Assembly (NCBI GenBank): GCA_003013855.2
Contig: PVNU02002850.1
Span: 1,426,001 to 1,490,000, forward strand
From: Liriodendron chinense
Lineage: Eukaryota; Streptophyta; Magnoliopsida; Magnoliales; Magnoliaceae
Length of the DNA: 64,000 bases
Direction: 5' to 3'
The position numbers and the translations under genes were made by a program. Below are positions 46,268 to 56,233 of the stretch, one piece after another (the first letter of the stretch is position 1; the number at the start of each line of letters is the position of its first letter). The notes under the pieces were generated by a model that saw only the letters and a program-made list of their open reading frames with translations, did not search any database and was not told where the DNA came from.

Positions 46268-49200
46268 CTCTATTCCTCGTTTTCTTTTGCCCAAAAGTTG
46301 TTCAACAAAATTGCAAGATCGAAGAAAATGCCCAACAAATGGAGGCAAAGTTCCATGGTACCTATTTACAAGAATTAAGGAGACATACAAAGCTGCATTA
46401 CTATCGTAGGATTAAACTTATGAGCCATTCTGTGAAACGTTGGGAGAGTGATTGAGCAAAGGTTAAGGCATGAGAAATGTATCAAATCAATTATCGATGT
46501 TATTTTCCTACTTAGATAGCAGAAGGAAACATATGGGGAGATGATGCAGGATCTTGACATGATCTTTATTGATGTAGAAAACATATGAGGGGTTTCCTAA
46601 AGAGTCAATCTAGTAGGATTTGGGAGAGAAAAGAGTCTCAAAAGAACATATTAACATTATTACGGATATGTATGAGGAAGAAGTCACAAATGTGAGGACC
46701 GCTAGTGGAGAAGTGAATTTCCAATTACTATAGGCTTACACCAAGGGTCGATATTGAGCCCATATCTTTTTGCATTGGTTATGGACAACTTAACAAGGCA
46801 TTTACAAGAAGAGGTCTCGTGGTATATGTTGTTCGCAGATGACATAGTTTTGACTAATGAAACAAATAAGGGCATAAACACAAAAGCTTGAACTATGGAG
46901 ATATCTACTGTAGAAAATCTAAAGATTTTAAAATTAGTTTAACTTAAAATTGAGGATATGAAATCAATGTTTTCAGTATCGACGATATCAGCCAATATAT
47001 CCCAGGATATATCTTGTATCCCACTTGTGCGATATGAAACGCACAGGTAGTGTTGATATATCCCACTTGTTCGATTCGGTGAGTATTTTTTATTTTCGAT
47101 CAATTTTTTTGTTGTAAATCATGTTAAATCAGCGTCAAATGGTTACAAATCCATGATTTTTCATGCGAACAAATCCATGATTCTTCATGTTTCGCATGAA
47201 AAATCATGGATTTGGAGCTTCAATTTCAAGATTTGGGGGAGATAAACTGAGTTGCTGAAAATTAGGAAAAATCAAAATTTCCTAAATTCTCGCAAATCAG
47301 TTGCAATCTTTGTGTCCTAAACAAAAAAAAATACGTATATAACTTAATCTAATGATTCTTGGTAATTCAGAGATTTTTTTTTTGGAAAAAATATTTTTTA
47401 ATTAAAAATGCTTAATTTTTTTTTTTTTTGAAATTCTGCATCAATCAACGGTCAACTGGCCCTCATTTCAAAGTATCTAAGACTGTTTGATAAAATCATC
47501 ATCACATACACTAATTTCAAGATTTGGGGGAAGATGGGCTGATTTGCAAAAAATGGGAGAATTCGAAGTTTCCCAAACTTTTCTCAAATCGAAGATGAGT
47601 ACCAACGTTATGTTAGAGAGTATCTTCATTGGTATCATTCTACTTGATTTAGGAATAGTATTATAGGTTTTTGGAGCATCAATACTACGCCCAGCCTCGT
47701 CGAGATGGAGATGATTTTGAGCCACCGCACAACTCTACATGGGTTTGAGCCACAACCACATACATTATTCATAGGTATATTTCTATTTTTATACTTCTTT
47801 TGCTTTTGAATGTATTGCTTGTGTTTCCATGTCTTCTTAATTCAGTTAGACGACACATAGGCTAGGACCCTATACAAAGGAAACCTATTATGTGCATTTT
47901 GTTTTTCTAATGTTTTGATTTCTAAGTGTGTATTGATGTCTTCTTTTAACAATCCTTGAAGTTTCATTGAAAATTTTAACCAATTTTCCAACGTTTCCCC
48001 ATGCAATACAACCGATATATCCCATGCAATAACCAATATCTATCCGTATCCCAAGAGTGCGATATATTACACGATAACGATACAGAAAACATTGTATGGA
48101 ATGCAAAATTTAGCAACAATAAGACTAGAAAAGAGGAATCAGTTAAGATTGATGACCAAGTACACGAAACTGACCATTTTCGATATCTTGTGTTGATAAA
48201 TCAACGGAACAAAGAGATTGAGAAGGATGTTGCTCTTAGAATTCAAGCAAGCTGGGTGGAAGAATTGGTGACGTGCTTATAGGGTTTTATGTGATCATCG
48301 CGTACTAGAAGGGAAAATTTTATAGGATAGCTATAAGAACTAGCCATATTTTATTATTCAAAATATGGAGCAGTTAAGGACCAAGATGCTCATAGGATGA
48401 GCGTAGCTAAAATGATGTTGAGATGGATGAGTGGCAAGACGAGTTAGGATAGAATTGGAAATGAATTCATTTGAAGGAACTTAGGAGTAGCACTAACAAT
48501 AATAAGATTTGGGAAAGTAAACTTAGATGGTTTAGCCAGAGCAGTTGAGATTAGAGGTTATGGTTACTTTTAGTTTCACATACAAAACGATGAAACAAGT
48601 AGAAGAAAGATAGCTATAGATAGTGAATTTCTTTTGCTTTATGCAATATGGGTTTTAAAGGAGCACTTCCACCTCTATTTTGTCAATGCACTCTCTTTCC
48701 TTCTTTGCTTGTGTTGGCTATGATTTCCTGACTGCATCAATTGATTATGTCTAAGTTTCTAATATAGCGAAAACACGAATTTTTCTGATGAGATAGTTTT
48801 TTTTTTTTTTTTTTGAAATTCTATCTAGTTAATGAGAAGTAATGAAAAGAGCAACGCCATCTACCCTTAAAACAGTCTACCTAGATTTATCACTCAAAAC
48901 AAAACAAACTAGGGCTATTCAAAAAACCGATAAAACTGACCGAAACCGACCGGTTCGGTTCGGTCCGGTTCGTGTGGTCCACCTGTATCAAAGATGGCAC
49001 TGGTTTTTCATCTTTAGGCCTAAAATTGGGTTAGTCATCTGTTAATTGGAGTGGATTTTGAAAATGCATGATAGTGGGGCCCATTCAAACTACATCACCA
49101 TTTATCTCACGTTCAAGTAAAAGACTTTTATGTAGACACAGACTATGCAGTGAGGTGGTCACCACCCTATACTGTGGTGTGAGACTCTGTGGGGCCCACT

Positions 49201-50360
49201 ATGATGAATGCGTTTTATCCACACTGTCCATTAGTTTCTCCAGCTCATTTTAGGGAATGAGCCCAAAGTTCGGGCATATCCAAAGCTCAAGTGGACCATA
49301 CCATAGGAAATGGTGGGAATTGAATGCCTACCATTGAAAACTTCTTTGGGACAGAAGTTTTGGATCAAGCTGATATTTGTGTTTACCATTCATCCAGGTC
49401 GTTCTGACCTTATGAACAATTTGGATGACAAATGAACATCATTGTAGGCCCTAGGATGGTATCAATGGTGGTCGTCATTTTCCCCATTGATTTTTGTGGT
49501 GGGGTCCACTTGATCTTTGCATATACTTCAATTTTGGGCTCATACCTTAAAATGATCTAAAGAAATGGATGGACGGTGTAGATAAAACACATACATTATG
49601 TGGGCCTCGCATCATCTTAACACCACCATAACGAGGTGGTGAGAACCCACTGCAAATCACCCTCCACGCTTTGCATGAATTACGTAAATGGTGGTTTAGT
49701 TGGGGTGGGTCCACCATAATTAATTTTTAAAATCCACTTCACCCATCAGTTGAGTGATCAAACCTTAGGCCTGGAGATGAAAAACCAGCGCCATCCGTAA
49801 TTCAGGTGGACCGTACGATTTGAAAGTGTACAAGGTAATACCACCCTCCAAACTATTTCCCTTAGTGTGGCTCACCTGATTCACGAATAGGCTTGGTCTT
49901 CTGAACCCATGCCTAAATTTTAGTGTGGCATCTAATGGATGAAGCGGATTTCACTTAAACAAGACGGTAGGCCCTATAAAAATTCAATGATAGGCTTCCC
50001 TCTCCCATTGTTTCCCTTGGCATGTGGCCCACCTGAATCATGAATCCGATTGGTTTGTGAGCCATACAGCTAAATTTTCATCATGAACCTAATAGCTGGA
50101 GTTGATTTCACAAATGCATCACGTTGGGGCCCACCCAGTCTAAGCAAGCCCAGCCCCAACCCCTCCTATCTAACCAAGCGCGGCTTCGTCCGCTCCCTAC
50201 CAGACCCCCCCCCCCCCCCCCCCCCCCTCCCCCCCCCCCGTAAAATCCCGTGACCTAGCCTAATTCCACAATCCTCCTCTCATCTCTCAATCTACTCCCT
50301 ACCAAAACGTCCCACCCCCCAGGCCCCAAGCCCACACGCCGTCGTCGTCCTCCAATCTAG

Positions 50361-50402
<42 letters not shown>

Positions 50403-50503
50403 CTTCTTCTTCTTCTTCTTCTTCTTCTTCTAGATTTGTCATATGGTTTTTTCTTTGCTCTAGGGTTTCACAAATCAAATGGCATGACCCCCTTTTCCTC
50501 TCC

Positions 50504-50551
<48 letters not shown>

Positions 50552-53500
50552 AGAATTTTTTTTTTATGAGTGTATATTGAGATGTATTTATTTTTATATA
50601 TTGAGACCCCCTTTTTTATATATATTTTTTTTATCTACTTTGTTGAAAAGTAAGGATAGAATACCAATTCAATGTGCTAGATCAAATGATTAATCACATG
50701 GTCATTTCTATTTTCCTGCACTTTTTTAATTGTTTAGTTTAATTGTTCAGTGGCTGACATGCTTTTAATTGTTTTGTTAGATGGCTTCTACAACGGAACC
50801 ACCTTATGAACCAACCAGTGAAAATCCCAAGCCCAACACTGAAGCAACTATCAATGCCATCTCTCCATGTCCACCCAAAGTGAGTAAGAAGGTTACTAAG
50901 AGAAATTCTAAGGTGCGGGATCATTTTACTGAAATAGAAGGTTGTGATCCAAAAAAACCGAGGGCTGCATCCTGCATGTAATTATTGTGGGACTGATTAT
51001 GCTTGTGATCCGAACAATGGGACTATTAATATGTTAACCCACATACAAAGACAATGTAAAAAGTTATCCTTATAGGAAAGAGGATAAGACTCAATAAATG
51101 TTGTCTTTTCAACTACAAAAAGAAAGTGGAGTTAATCTTGTGGCGGTTAGTTTTAGTGTAGAGGCTTGTAGAAAGGCCCTTGCTAAAATGATAATAATTG
51201 ATGAGTTGCCTTTTAAATTTGTGGAGGGTGAGGGGTTAGGCAATTTCTTAATATTGTACAACCGAAGTTCATAAATATCCCATCTCATACTACGGTTGCT
51301 AGAGATTGCCTTAAAGTCTATATGGAAGAGAGAAAAAAGTTGAAGAGTGCCCTAAGAGGTCAAAGAATTTGTATTACCGCAGATACATAGACATTCATGC
51401 AAAACTTAAACTATATGTGTCTCATTGCGCATTTTATTGATAGTCAATGGAACTTGCATAAAAGAATTCTAAACTTTTGTCAAGTTCCAAATCACAAGGG
51501 TGAGACCATTGGGAAGACGGTTGAGATGTGTTTAATAGATTGGGGGATAGATAGCATTTTCATCATCATGGTTGATAATGCGAGTTCCAATAATGGTGCC
51601 ATTCAATACTTGAAGAGGAAAACTAAAAATTGGAAAGGCACTATCTTGGAACATGAGTTTTTGCATATGAGATGTTGTGCACATATCCTAAATCTTATTG
51701 TTTGTGATGGTTTAAAGGATTTGAATGAATCAATTATTAAGGTGCGTAATGCAGTGAGGTATGTGAGGTCATCTCCATTTGGGTTGGCAAAAATTTAAAA
51801 GTATGGAGAAAGAAAAAATGGAGTGCAAGAGTTTATTGTGCCTAGATGTGCCAACTGGATGGAACTCCACTTATATGATGTTGGAGGCTGCAGATAAGTT
51901 TCAAAAGGCCTTTAAGCGATTAGAGGAAGATGACCCACATTACCTCTATTACTTTGGGGAGAAGGAACATGATGCTCCTAATATGGATGAGGATGAGGAT
52001 GGGAGAGGAATAGGGAGAGGGAAAGGAGGAAGGAAGATCTTGGGGCCTCCGGATGGTGATGATTGGGATAATGCTAGAATTTTTGTGAAATTTCTCAAAA
52101 TTTTTTACAATGTAACCTTGCGGTTTTCAGGGTCTTTGTATGTCACCTCCAATGCCTTCTTTAACGAACTTGTCTTAATTCAAAACAAATTGGCTCAATT
52201 AAGCAAAAATGGGGATTATCTTTTATGATCAATGGCAGCGAGTATGAAAACCAAATATGATAAGTATTGGAATGTTCACAAGATTAACATCTTGTGAACA
52301 TGCCAATACTTGTTGTTTGTTGCGTGGTTCTTGATCCTCGGTACAAATTGAAGTATGTGCGGTTTTGTTTTGGCCAATTATATGATAGTAGTATAGCAAA
52401 GGAATTAACAAGGGTGAAGGATGCATTGATCCGTCTGTATGAGTGGTATGTTTCACATAACTCTAATTCAAGTATGCCATCACAAAATGTGAGTCAATTA
52501 TCAGAAGGAATGGGGAGTGATGATGATGAGCAAGATGTTGGTGCATTTTTAGCCTCTCAATTTAAAAGGCATTTGAAGAAGGAAGATAGTTTGGGGAGTA
52601 AGTCAGAGGTTGAGAGGTTCTTGTCAGAGAGTTGTGAGAAGGATAATGCTAATTTTGATATCTTGGGTTGGTGGAAAAATAATTCCATTAAGTACCGGAT
52701 CCTTTCTCCTGTAGCACAAGATTTATTGGTGGTTCCTGTGTCTACTGTTGCCTCTGAGTCTGCCTTTAGCATGGTAGGTCGAGTACTTGACCCATTCCGT
52801 AGTTCATCGTCTCCTAACATGGTGGAAGCCCTTATTTGTGCACAAAATTGGCTTCGATCTTCATTGATCCCAATTAATCTGTAATAATCCACATGACAAT
52901 ATTTAGTTTATTTGTCCTATGGTTTATTATCTATAACTATATTTTTATCTTTTTTTGTATGTAACAACCCACAACTTTTTTATTTATACTTTTTATAATT
53001 GTTTGGATCAACTTCACCATCAAAGCTTACTAATACTCTTACAGAAGATTGATTGCCACATATGTATTTTGTGGTAAGGAGTTTTTTTAGATGATACCAA
53101 TCAAATGTTTGAGTCTTTGTATGTTACTATTCTTGTTACTATTTTGTGAATTTTGAACAATGCCTGCGCAAGAAATTGGTGATAATGAGGGAGATAGTCG
53201 TTTGTCTTTTGGCATCTTTTCTTTTGTCTTTTAGTTTCACTGAAGGCTCAAATGGCAATAAGAATCTTAATTTTTCTACATTCAATATTTATGAATTCTG
53301 ATGGCCTAGTTCTCACGACACCATTTTGGGCTAGTTGGGCTGAGGCCTAAACCAACAAAACCGAACCAACCAGATTTATCCAGTTCGGTTCAGTTAGTGA
53401 GGTTTCATCGGTTCGGTTCGGTTGTTAAATATTTAAAACCGACTAAGTTGGTTCGGTTGGGTATCGCCCCTCAAAACCAAACCGACTGAACCGTGCATAG

Positions 53501-54652
53501 CCCTAAAACAAACTGCGCTGGCAACTATTGTGCCTCCAAACCTAGATGACCCGTCAGGACTCAAGAGTTAATTGAAGATCTGAAAATCATATCTAGGAGA
53601 TTGTTTAAAAAAAATGATTTTATTTAGAAAGCAAAAGAAAGAAACAACACTTATTGACATAAGTAGGACTGCTTTTTGAAGCACTCTTGGGGATAAGAAA
53701 TATGGCAAAACTACAACGATCATTTCGAAGCTTCGGAAGACATTTCATCATCCATTGGAATCACTATTTCAATCATGAGAAAAGGCAAAAACCTTTTTTG
53801 AAAAAGTTTGTGTTCTTAGGATGAGTTTGGATGATCAAATGAACAGAATTGGAACAATATGGTTCAATATAGAAGAAATGGCCCCTAGTTGGGTTGCCAC
53901 CATTTTAGTACATAATGATGGCCAAACCCCTCATTTCAATTCTCTGCATTTTGAGTTGGACCTGAAACAATGATAATCCCAATTTGGGGCCTATGAATGG
54001 AGTGTCCCACTTCCACCATTTACACTTTGAACTGAATAACTGTTGAAGTTGAAATGTACAGATGCTTTTACCTTTAACTTTTTGTTCATATTGTTGTTTG
54101 TCCTTCATCATCAGTGATGCTGCATCACCATTCAATGGGTCTGTAGGATTTGGGTAAAGTAGTAGCTGTGGAAGGAAAACTTCAAAGACATTCAAGAGAT
54201 CTGCAACCCACAGCAACCATAGTAAAATATATCAGAACTTCAAAGATGAGGAATGGACCAATGCACAAAGTCACACATTGAGTGAACACGTGTGGGTGTG
54301 TATTATGAGAATATTATTTCGGTTTTACCAAACATTGGACTCCAGGATTGATTGATAACATCCAAGCAAACAGAACCAGACCTGCATTTCACAATAGAAT
54401 TAGAAAATGACAGCAAGGAGAATATTTATTTATTTATTTTTGATGAATTAACTTCCCAAGACAAAGCATCAGTTACAGCTTGGGGAAAGCACCAAATTAA
54501 AACGACAATAGACAAACAGAAAGCAATGAAGGCTCACAGTTCATCAACATTGGGGTGGAATATTTTGTTCATAAAACCAATGGAAGGGGACTTGTATGGA
54601 TAGGCATCTGGCAGCTCGACACGGACTTTCCACACTCCACCTTCATAAAGGC
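34855..54652 (-). CDS. UBC4/5/6-like: Ubiquitin-conjugating enzyme E2 (UBC4/5/6-like), last four exons
   Basis: This cytosolic/nuclear E2 accepts ubiquitin from E1 on a Cys and passes it to E3-bound substrates. The visible CDS is the reverse of 54538-54652, 54329-54381, 54072-54200 and 34855-34988. Joined, it reads SLYEGGVWKVRVELPDAYPY...FHPNVDEL, SGSVCLDVINQSWSPMF (catalytic Cys in VCLDV), DLLNVFEVFLPQLLLYPNP...KVK, then EYCERYAK and an acidic Ser/Asp tail ending VGHGDP. The HPN motif reads HPNV. All four junctions have GT-AG and matching phase, and no stop or frameshift is present. The long acidic tail is typical of the UBE2H/plant UBC4-5-6 group. The N-terminal exons (about 40 residues) are not found before 64000, so the gene probably extends beyond the window. 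The last intron is 19,083 bp and full of transposons. Confidence 0.88.
34989..36140 (-). other. Proximal part of the 19-kb UBC intron
   Basis: Low-complexity, AT-rich intron sequence before the first LINE block. It contains a short CA-rich stretch at 36020-36062. No coding region was supported. Confidence 0.55.
37760..41775 (+). pseudogene. hAT transposase, heavily decayed (DUF659 type)
   Basis: Recognisable islands in order: ANVAGNQHFKNMI near 38440, DMRRYIDELRPSWETWGHIV near 38556, LMKKVGKKNVVQIVMDNGSA near 38762, LDEDNNLKRALHKVYEKLLP near 39543, WWTMHRSDCKTLQQLPLHIL near 39890, and a Tyr/Gly/Ser-rich tail with an Asp run near 41240 and YELEYASAYEQGYLGYDCGQ near 41620. The order and the low-complexity tail match the hAT-1 protein. 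There are dozens of stops and indels, and one MITE interrupts the coding region. Confidence 0.75.
40096..40881. mobile_element. 786-bp hAT MITE (TTGTCAAAATC ends)
   Basis: The left end CAGTCTTGTCAAAATCCTAC and the reversed right end CAATGTTGTCAAAATCATTA are inverted copies. The target duplication is GCTATAGG/GCTATAGA (7 of 8) at 40088-40095 and 40882-40889. The subterminal zones repeat TACGATTTGCGATTTACGAT. Confidence 0.88.
41786..42324. mobile_element. 539-bp hAT MITE (TTTTAAATAGC ends)
   Basis: CAGTGTTTTAAATAGC at the left and its near-perfect inverse GCTATTTAAAATACTG at the right. A perfect 8-bp target duplication CTCACAAA is at 41778-41785 and 42325-42332. The interior is rich in GCTACGTAGC palindromes near both ends. 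Confidence 0.93.
43814..45960 (+). pseudogene. L1-type reverse transcriptase remnant
   Basis: Segments in three frames read ARDKAPEPYGYPLAFFQIFW (43950-44010), SFIALIPKLEGAENIKT, LKLDLEKAYDHVDWKFLDHM (44360-44418), LRQGDPLSPFLFLVISEALN (44541-44600), the palm motif as FTDNTLIF in place of FADD (44686-44707), then SSYLGLPLCIRKPLMHLWDK, GGRLTLLKSVLSNLSLYFLS and the zf-RVT-like end. The mutated active site and several frameshifts make it inactive. It is 5' truncated, lacking ORF1 and the endonuclease. Confidence 0.88.
46221..46264 (+). repeat. (CT)n microsatellite at the L1 3' end
   Basis: About 21 CT units adjoin the end of the L1 fragment; possibly its tail or a later expansion. Confidence 0.95.
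46965..48094. mobile_element. 1.1-kb non-autonomous hAT-3 relative
   Basis: The ends CAATGTTTTCAGTATCG and, reversed, CAATGTTTTCTGTATCG match the ends of hAT-3 at 36640. The 8-bp target duplication is TATGAAAT/TATGGAAT (46957-46964, 48095-48102). The RTE frame is restored when it is removed. The interior has no coding capacity and keeps the GATATATCCC/CGATAC subterminal words. Confidence 0.88.
48631..48901. other. Intron spacer
   Basis: About 270 bp between the RTE end and hAT-2, with a T run near 48798. Nothing else was recognised. Confidence 0.4.
48974..50140. mobile_element. Foldback repeat inside hAT-2 (TGTGGTCCACCTG subtype)
   Basis: The left arm 48974-49130 (GTGGTCCACCTGTATCAAAG, ACTGGTTTTTCATCTTTAGG, TGGAGTGGATTTTGAAAATG, TAGTGGGGCCCATTC) pairs with 49660-49812 reversed. 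The right flank to 50140 repeats the same type of motif (TGATTTCACAAATGCATCAC, GTTGGGGCCCACC). A younger family copy sits in its middle. Confidence 0.7.
49147..49668. mobile_element. GGGCCCACC foldback MITE, copy j, nested
   Basis: Outer arms GCAGTGAGGTGGTCACCACC and GGTGGTGAGAACCCACTGC surround a standard core starting CTGTGGGGCCCACTATGATG and ending ACATTATGTGGGCCTCGCAT. The core landmarks GACCTTATGAACAATTTGG and GATATTTGTGTTTACC are present. It lies inside another foldback repeat, which lies inside hAT-2. Confidence 0.8.
50202..50239 (+). repeat. Poly-C tract
   Basis: A run of about 26 C, two interruptions by T, then a run of 10 C. It may be of uncertain length in the assembly. Confidence 0.9.
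50363..50549 (+). repeat. Compound microsatellite (TC)n-(TTC)n-(TA)n
   Basis: (TC)n at about 50363-50398, (TTC)n at 50400-50431 and (TA)n at 50507-50549, separated by short unique sequence upstream of the hAT-2 transposase start. Confidence 0.95.
50781..52884 (+). pseudogene. Ac/RICESLEEPER-type hAT transposase, decayed
   Basis: The ATG at 50781 opens a frame with the BED finger region (VRDHFTEIEGCDPKKPRA, then after a frameshift CNYCGTDYACDPNNGTINML and THIQRQCKK). Further blocks are ALAKMIIIDELPFKFVEGEG (51180-51240), YMCLIAHFIDSQWNLHKRIL (51412), IFIIMVDNASSNNGAIQYLK (51555), HMRCCAHILNLIVCDGLKDL (51666), LDVPTGWNSTYMMLEAADKF (51842) and the C-terminal dimerisation region ILSPVAQDLLVVPVSTVASE, SAFSMVGRVLDPFRSS (52700-52805). 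Frameshifts lie near 50965, 51775 and 52230-52290, with stops at 51074 and elsewhere. It is non-functional but younger than the hAT-3 copy. Confidence 0.9.
53514..54071 (-). other. UBC intron next to the third-last junction
   Basis: About 560 bp of plain intron sequence between the hAT-2 target site and the donor at 54071. No repeat was recognised. Confidence 0.5.
54072..54200 (-). CDS. UBC4/5/6-like: UBC E2 exon (LLNVFEVFLPQLLLYPNP)
   Basis: 129 bp, acceptor GGTTGCAG|ATCTC and donor AAAG|GTAAAAG. It encodes LLNVFEVFLPQLLLYPNPTD, PLNGDAASLMMKDKQQYEQK and VK, the E2 helix 2 region. There are no lesions. Confidence 0.93.
54329..54381 (-). CDS. UBC4/5/6-like: UBC E2 exon with catalytic Cys
   Basis: 53 bp, acceptor AATGCAG|GTCTGG and donor TTTG|GTAAAAC. 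It encodes SGSVCLDVINQSWSPMF, with the active-site Cys in VCLDV. Confidence 0.92.
54538..54652 (-). CDS. UBC4/5/6-like: UBC E2 exon (YEGGVWKVRVELPDAYPYKS)
   Basis: 115 bp, acceptor GTCTGCAG|GCCTT and donor GAACT|GTGAGC. It encodes YEGGVWKVRVELPDAYPYKS, then PSIGFMNKIFHPNVDEL, the E2 beta-sheet and HPN segment. Confidence 0.92.
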
Positions 54653-54895
54653 CTGCAGACAAGCACCCAGATCACTCACATCAAGCACATAAATCCTCCA
54701 ATTAATCTTCAGAAACTTCTTTTGCTTTTTGTAAACCATCTGATAATGTTCAAAATGAGATTATCTGATGGTTTACTGGTGGTCTTAAAGTTTACAAAGA
54801 TACAAATTTTAAGTGTCAATATTGCACATACAGTCCATGTATCTCAACTGCACTAAATAGTCATCACATCCTATTTTGCCATCATTACCAGAAAC
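54653..54895 (-). other. Upstream UBC intron, unique part
   Basis: Intron sequence 5' of the first visible UBC exon. It holds a short palindrome (AAACCATCTGATAATGTTCA and AGATTATCTGATGGTTT near 54735-54775). The missing N-terminal exon is not here. Confidence 0.4.
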
Positions 54896-55690
54896 AGCAA
54901 CTTCCACAGCTTAAGGAAAGAGTAAATGTCCTGACAGAGGTTGGATGTCAAGGAGAAATTCACACTTGAAATTTACACCAATAGAAATGTTGAACCATCC
55001 TTGTTCACTGCACAAGCTTTCAGACATGATTGGGTCATCTTCATGTGGTTTACAATGTTGGGGTTTGGGTAGTGTTGGGTGGAAGTGGGAGGAAGAGGTC
55101 CCAAAGGTGGAGCAACATTTCAGAACAGGATAGTTTCTTCCTTATTAAGTAGGTAATTGAAAATTTCAAAACTCCACTATAAGTGATAAATATGCCGCCT
55201 TCTTGTTGAGTTGATCTGGTTATACTTATAAATCAAGTAAATTTAAATTTGTCTCCACCTAAAATTTGAAATAATGAATATAATGAAACAACTCAAAAAT
55301 TCGCAATTCATTAACCCTCTCAGCATACTGGGAGGATGAAGGACAAAGAGTAGCCTTTTTAGTGCCATAATAGGTCCCATTCTTCTACCCTTTCCTGGGA
55401 GTCGTGACACAAGGTTAGAATTCTAGCTCTTCCAGGCCTTCTTCGCCCTCCACCTAATGTGTGCACAAATGCAGCTTAAAGTGAAGAAATCTTATATCAG
55501 GCAAAAAGCTATGGAAGTGGGAAATTCAGCTCGGTGCTACAAAGGTGACTGATGGTGAACCCTCTTGATTGGGTGCAAGAATCAACCAGCATTGACTGTA
55601 ATATCCACATTTTCTGAAGATTCTTACACATTATAATGAACTGCACAAAGGATATATGAATGTTTTGAGCTTTATCAAATGCGTGGTGTA
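54896..55690. repeat. Duplicated intron segment, copy 1
   Basis: The block from GAAATTTACACCAATAGAAA through AAACAACTCAAAAATTCGCA to GATATATGAATGTTTTGAGC is repeated, with about 80% identity by eye, at 55930-56233 plus 61366-61670. Copy 2 was split by the RTE insertion. Confidence 0.8.
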
Positions 55691-55929
55691 GGGATATTGC
55701 ATATTTATGCCAGTCCTTTTCTGCAAATTTATAGGCATCACACCAGCAAGGATTGTTCCTAATAACTACAGCACAGAACACATGCTTACCGATTCTATTG
55801 ATCTGATCATTTTAACTGAATTTTGCTTCAGATTGATATGAGATGCCTCCAAATAGGCACTTTCTCTCAAGTCAGGATGGTACAAGTAAATCCCGGACCT
55901 GCTGTTTTGCAGAATGATTTCGTGAGACA

Positions 55930-56233
55930 TGAAACCCTGACATTTACACCAATAAAAATGTTGAGCCATTCTTGTTAATTGCATAAGTGTTTAGAAGCAA
56001 TTAGGTCATCCTCATGTGGTTTACCATTTGCAGTTTGGTAGTGTTAGTTGGATGGGAGAGGGTGAGAAGGTACCAAAGCAGGAGCAAGATTTCAGAATCA
56101 GATTCTTCCCTATGGTAGCAAATTCAATTTTTCAGTACTCCACTTCAACTAAAAAATATGCTACCTTCTAGTTGAGTCCATTTGGATCTACATAAAGTTT
56201 ATTTAAATTTCTTCCCATCTAAAATTTGAAATA
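55930..56233. repeat. Duplicated intron segment, copy 2, first half
   Basis: It starts TTTACACCAATAAAAATGTT and ends CATCTAAAATTTGAAATA, the target duplication of the RTE insertion. It continues at 61366. Confidence 0.8.

Larger units (their letters stand above)
43784..46296 (+). mobile_element. L1-type LINE fragment inside the RTE LINE
   Basis: It interrupts the RTE between its PDD and LFNK segments and carries the 3' half of an L1 ORF2. It ends near a (CT)n tract and CCCAAAAG without a clear poly(A). About 20 RTE codons were lost at the junction, and no target duplication could be fixed. Confidence 0.8.
36150..48630 (+). mobile_element. RTE-type LINE, split by three insertions
   Basis: Four blocks of one RTE element lie in order. 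36150-36639 is the endonuclease (FVGDLNGHV-like at 36487). 42939-43783 resumes within a codon or two (NTYFKNRDKYLVNLKNGLYT..., WNEMTKYIRKVVKEVLGVRK, then MKTRKALGPDD). 46297-46964 holds the RT (IKLMSHSVKRWE, FADDIVLT-type box at 46829). 48095-48630 is the RT end (WNAKFSNNKTRKEESVKIDD, DHFRYLVLIN, then MLRWMSGKTS). The gaps are a hAT, an L1 LINE and a hAT MITE. Stops and frameshifts are frequent. The 3' tail and target duplication were not found. Confidence 0.85.
48910..53505 (+). mobile_element. hAT DNA transposon (hAT-2), Ac-like, 4.6 kb
   Basis: The left end TAGGGCTATTCA and reversed right end TAGGGCTATGCA form the inverted repeat. A perfect 8-bp target duplication AAACAAAC lies at 48902-48909 and 53506-53513. 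Subterminal CCGAACCGAACC/GGTTCGGTTCGG clusters occur at both ends (48937-48972 and 53350-53500). It contains foldback elements (48974-50140), simple repeats (50200-50549) and a decayed transposase (50781-52884). It lies in the UBC intron, on the opposite strand. Confidence 0.93.
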
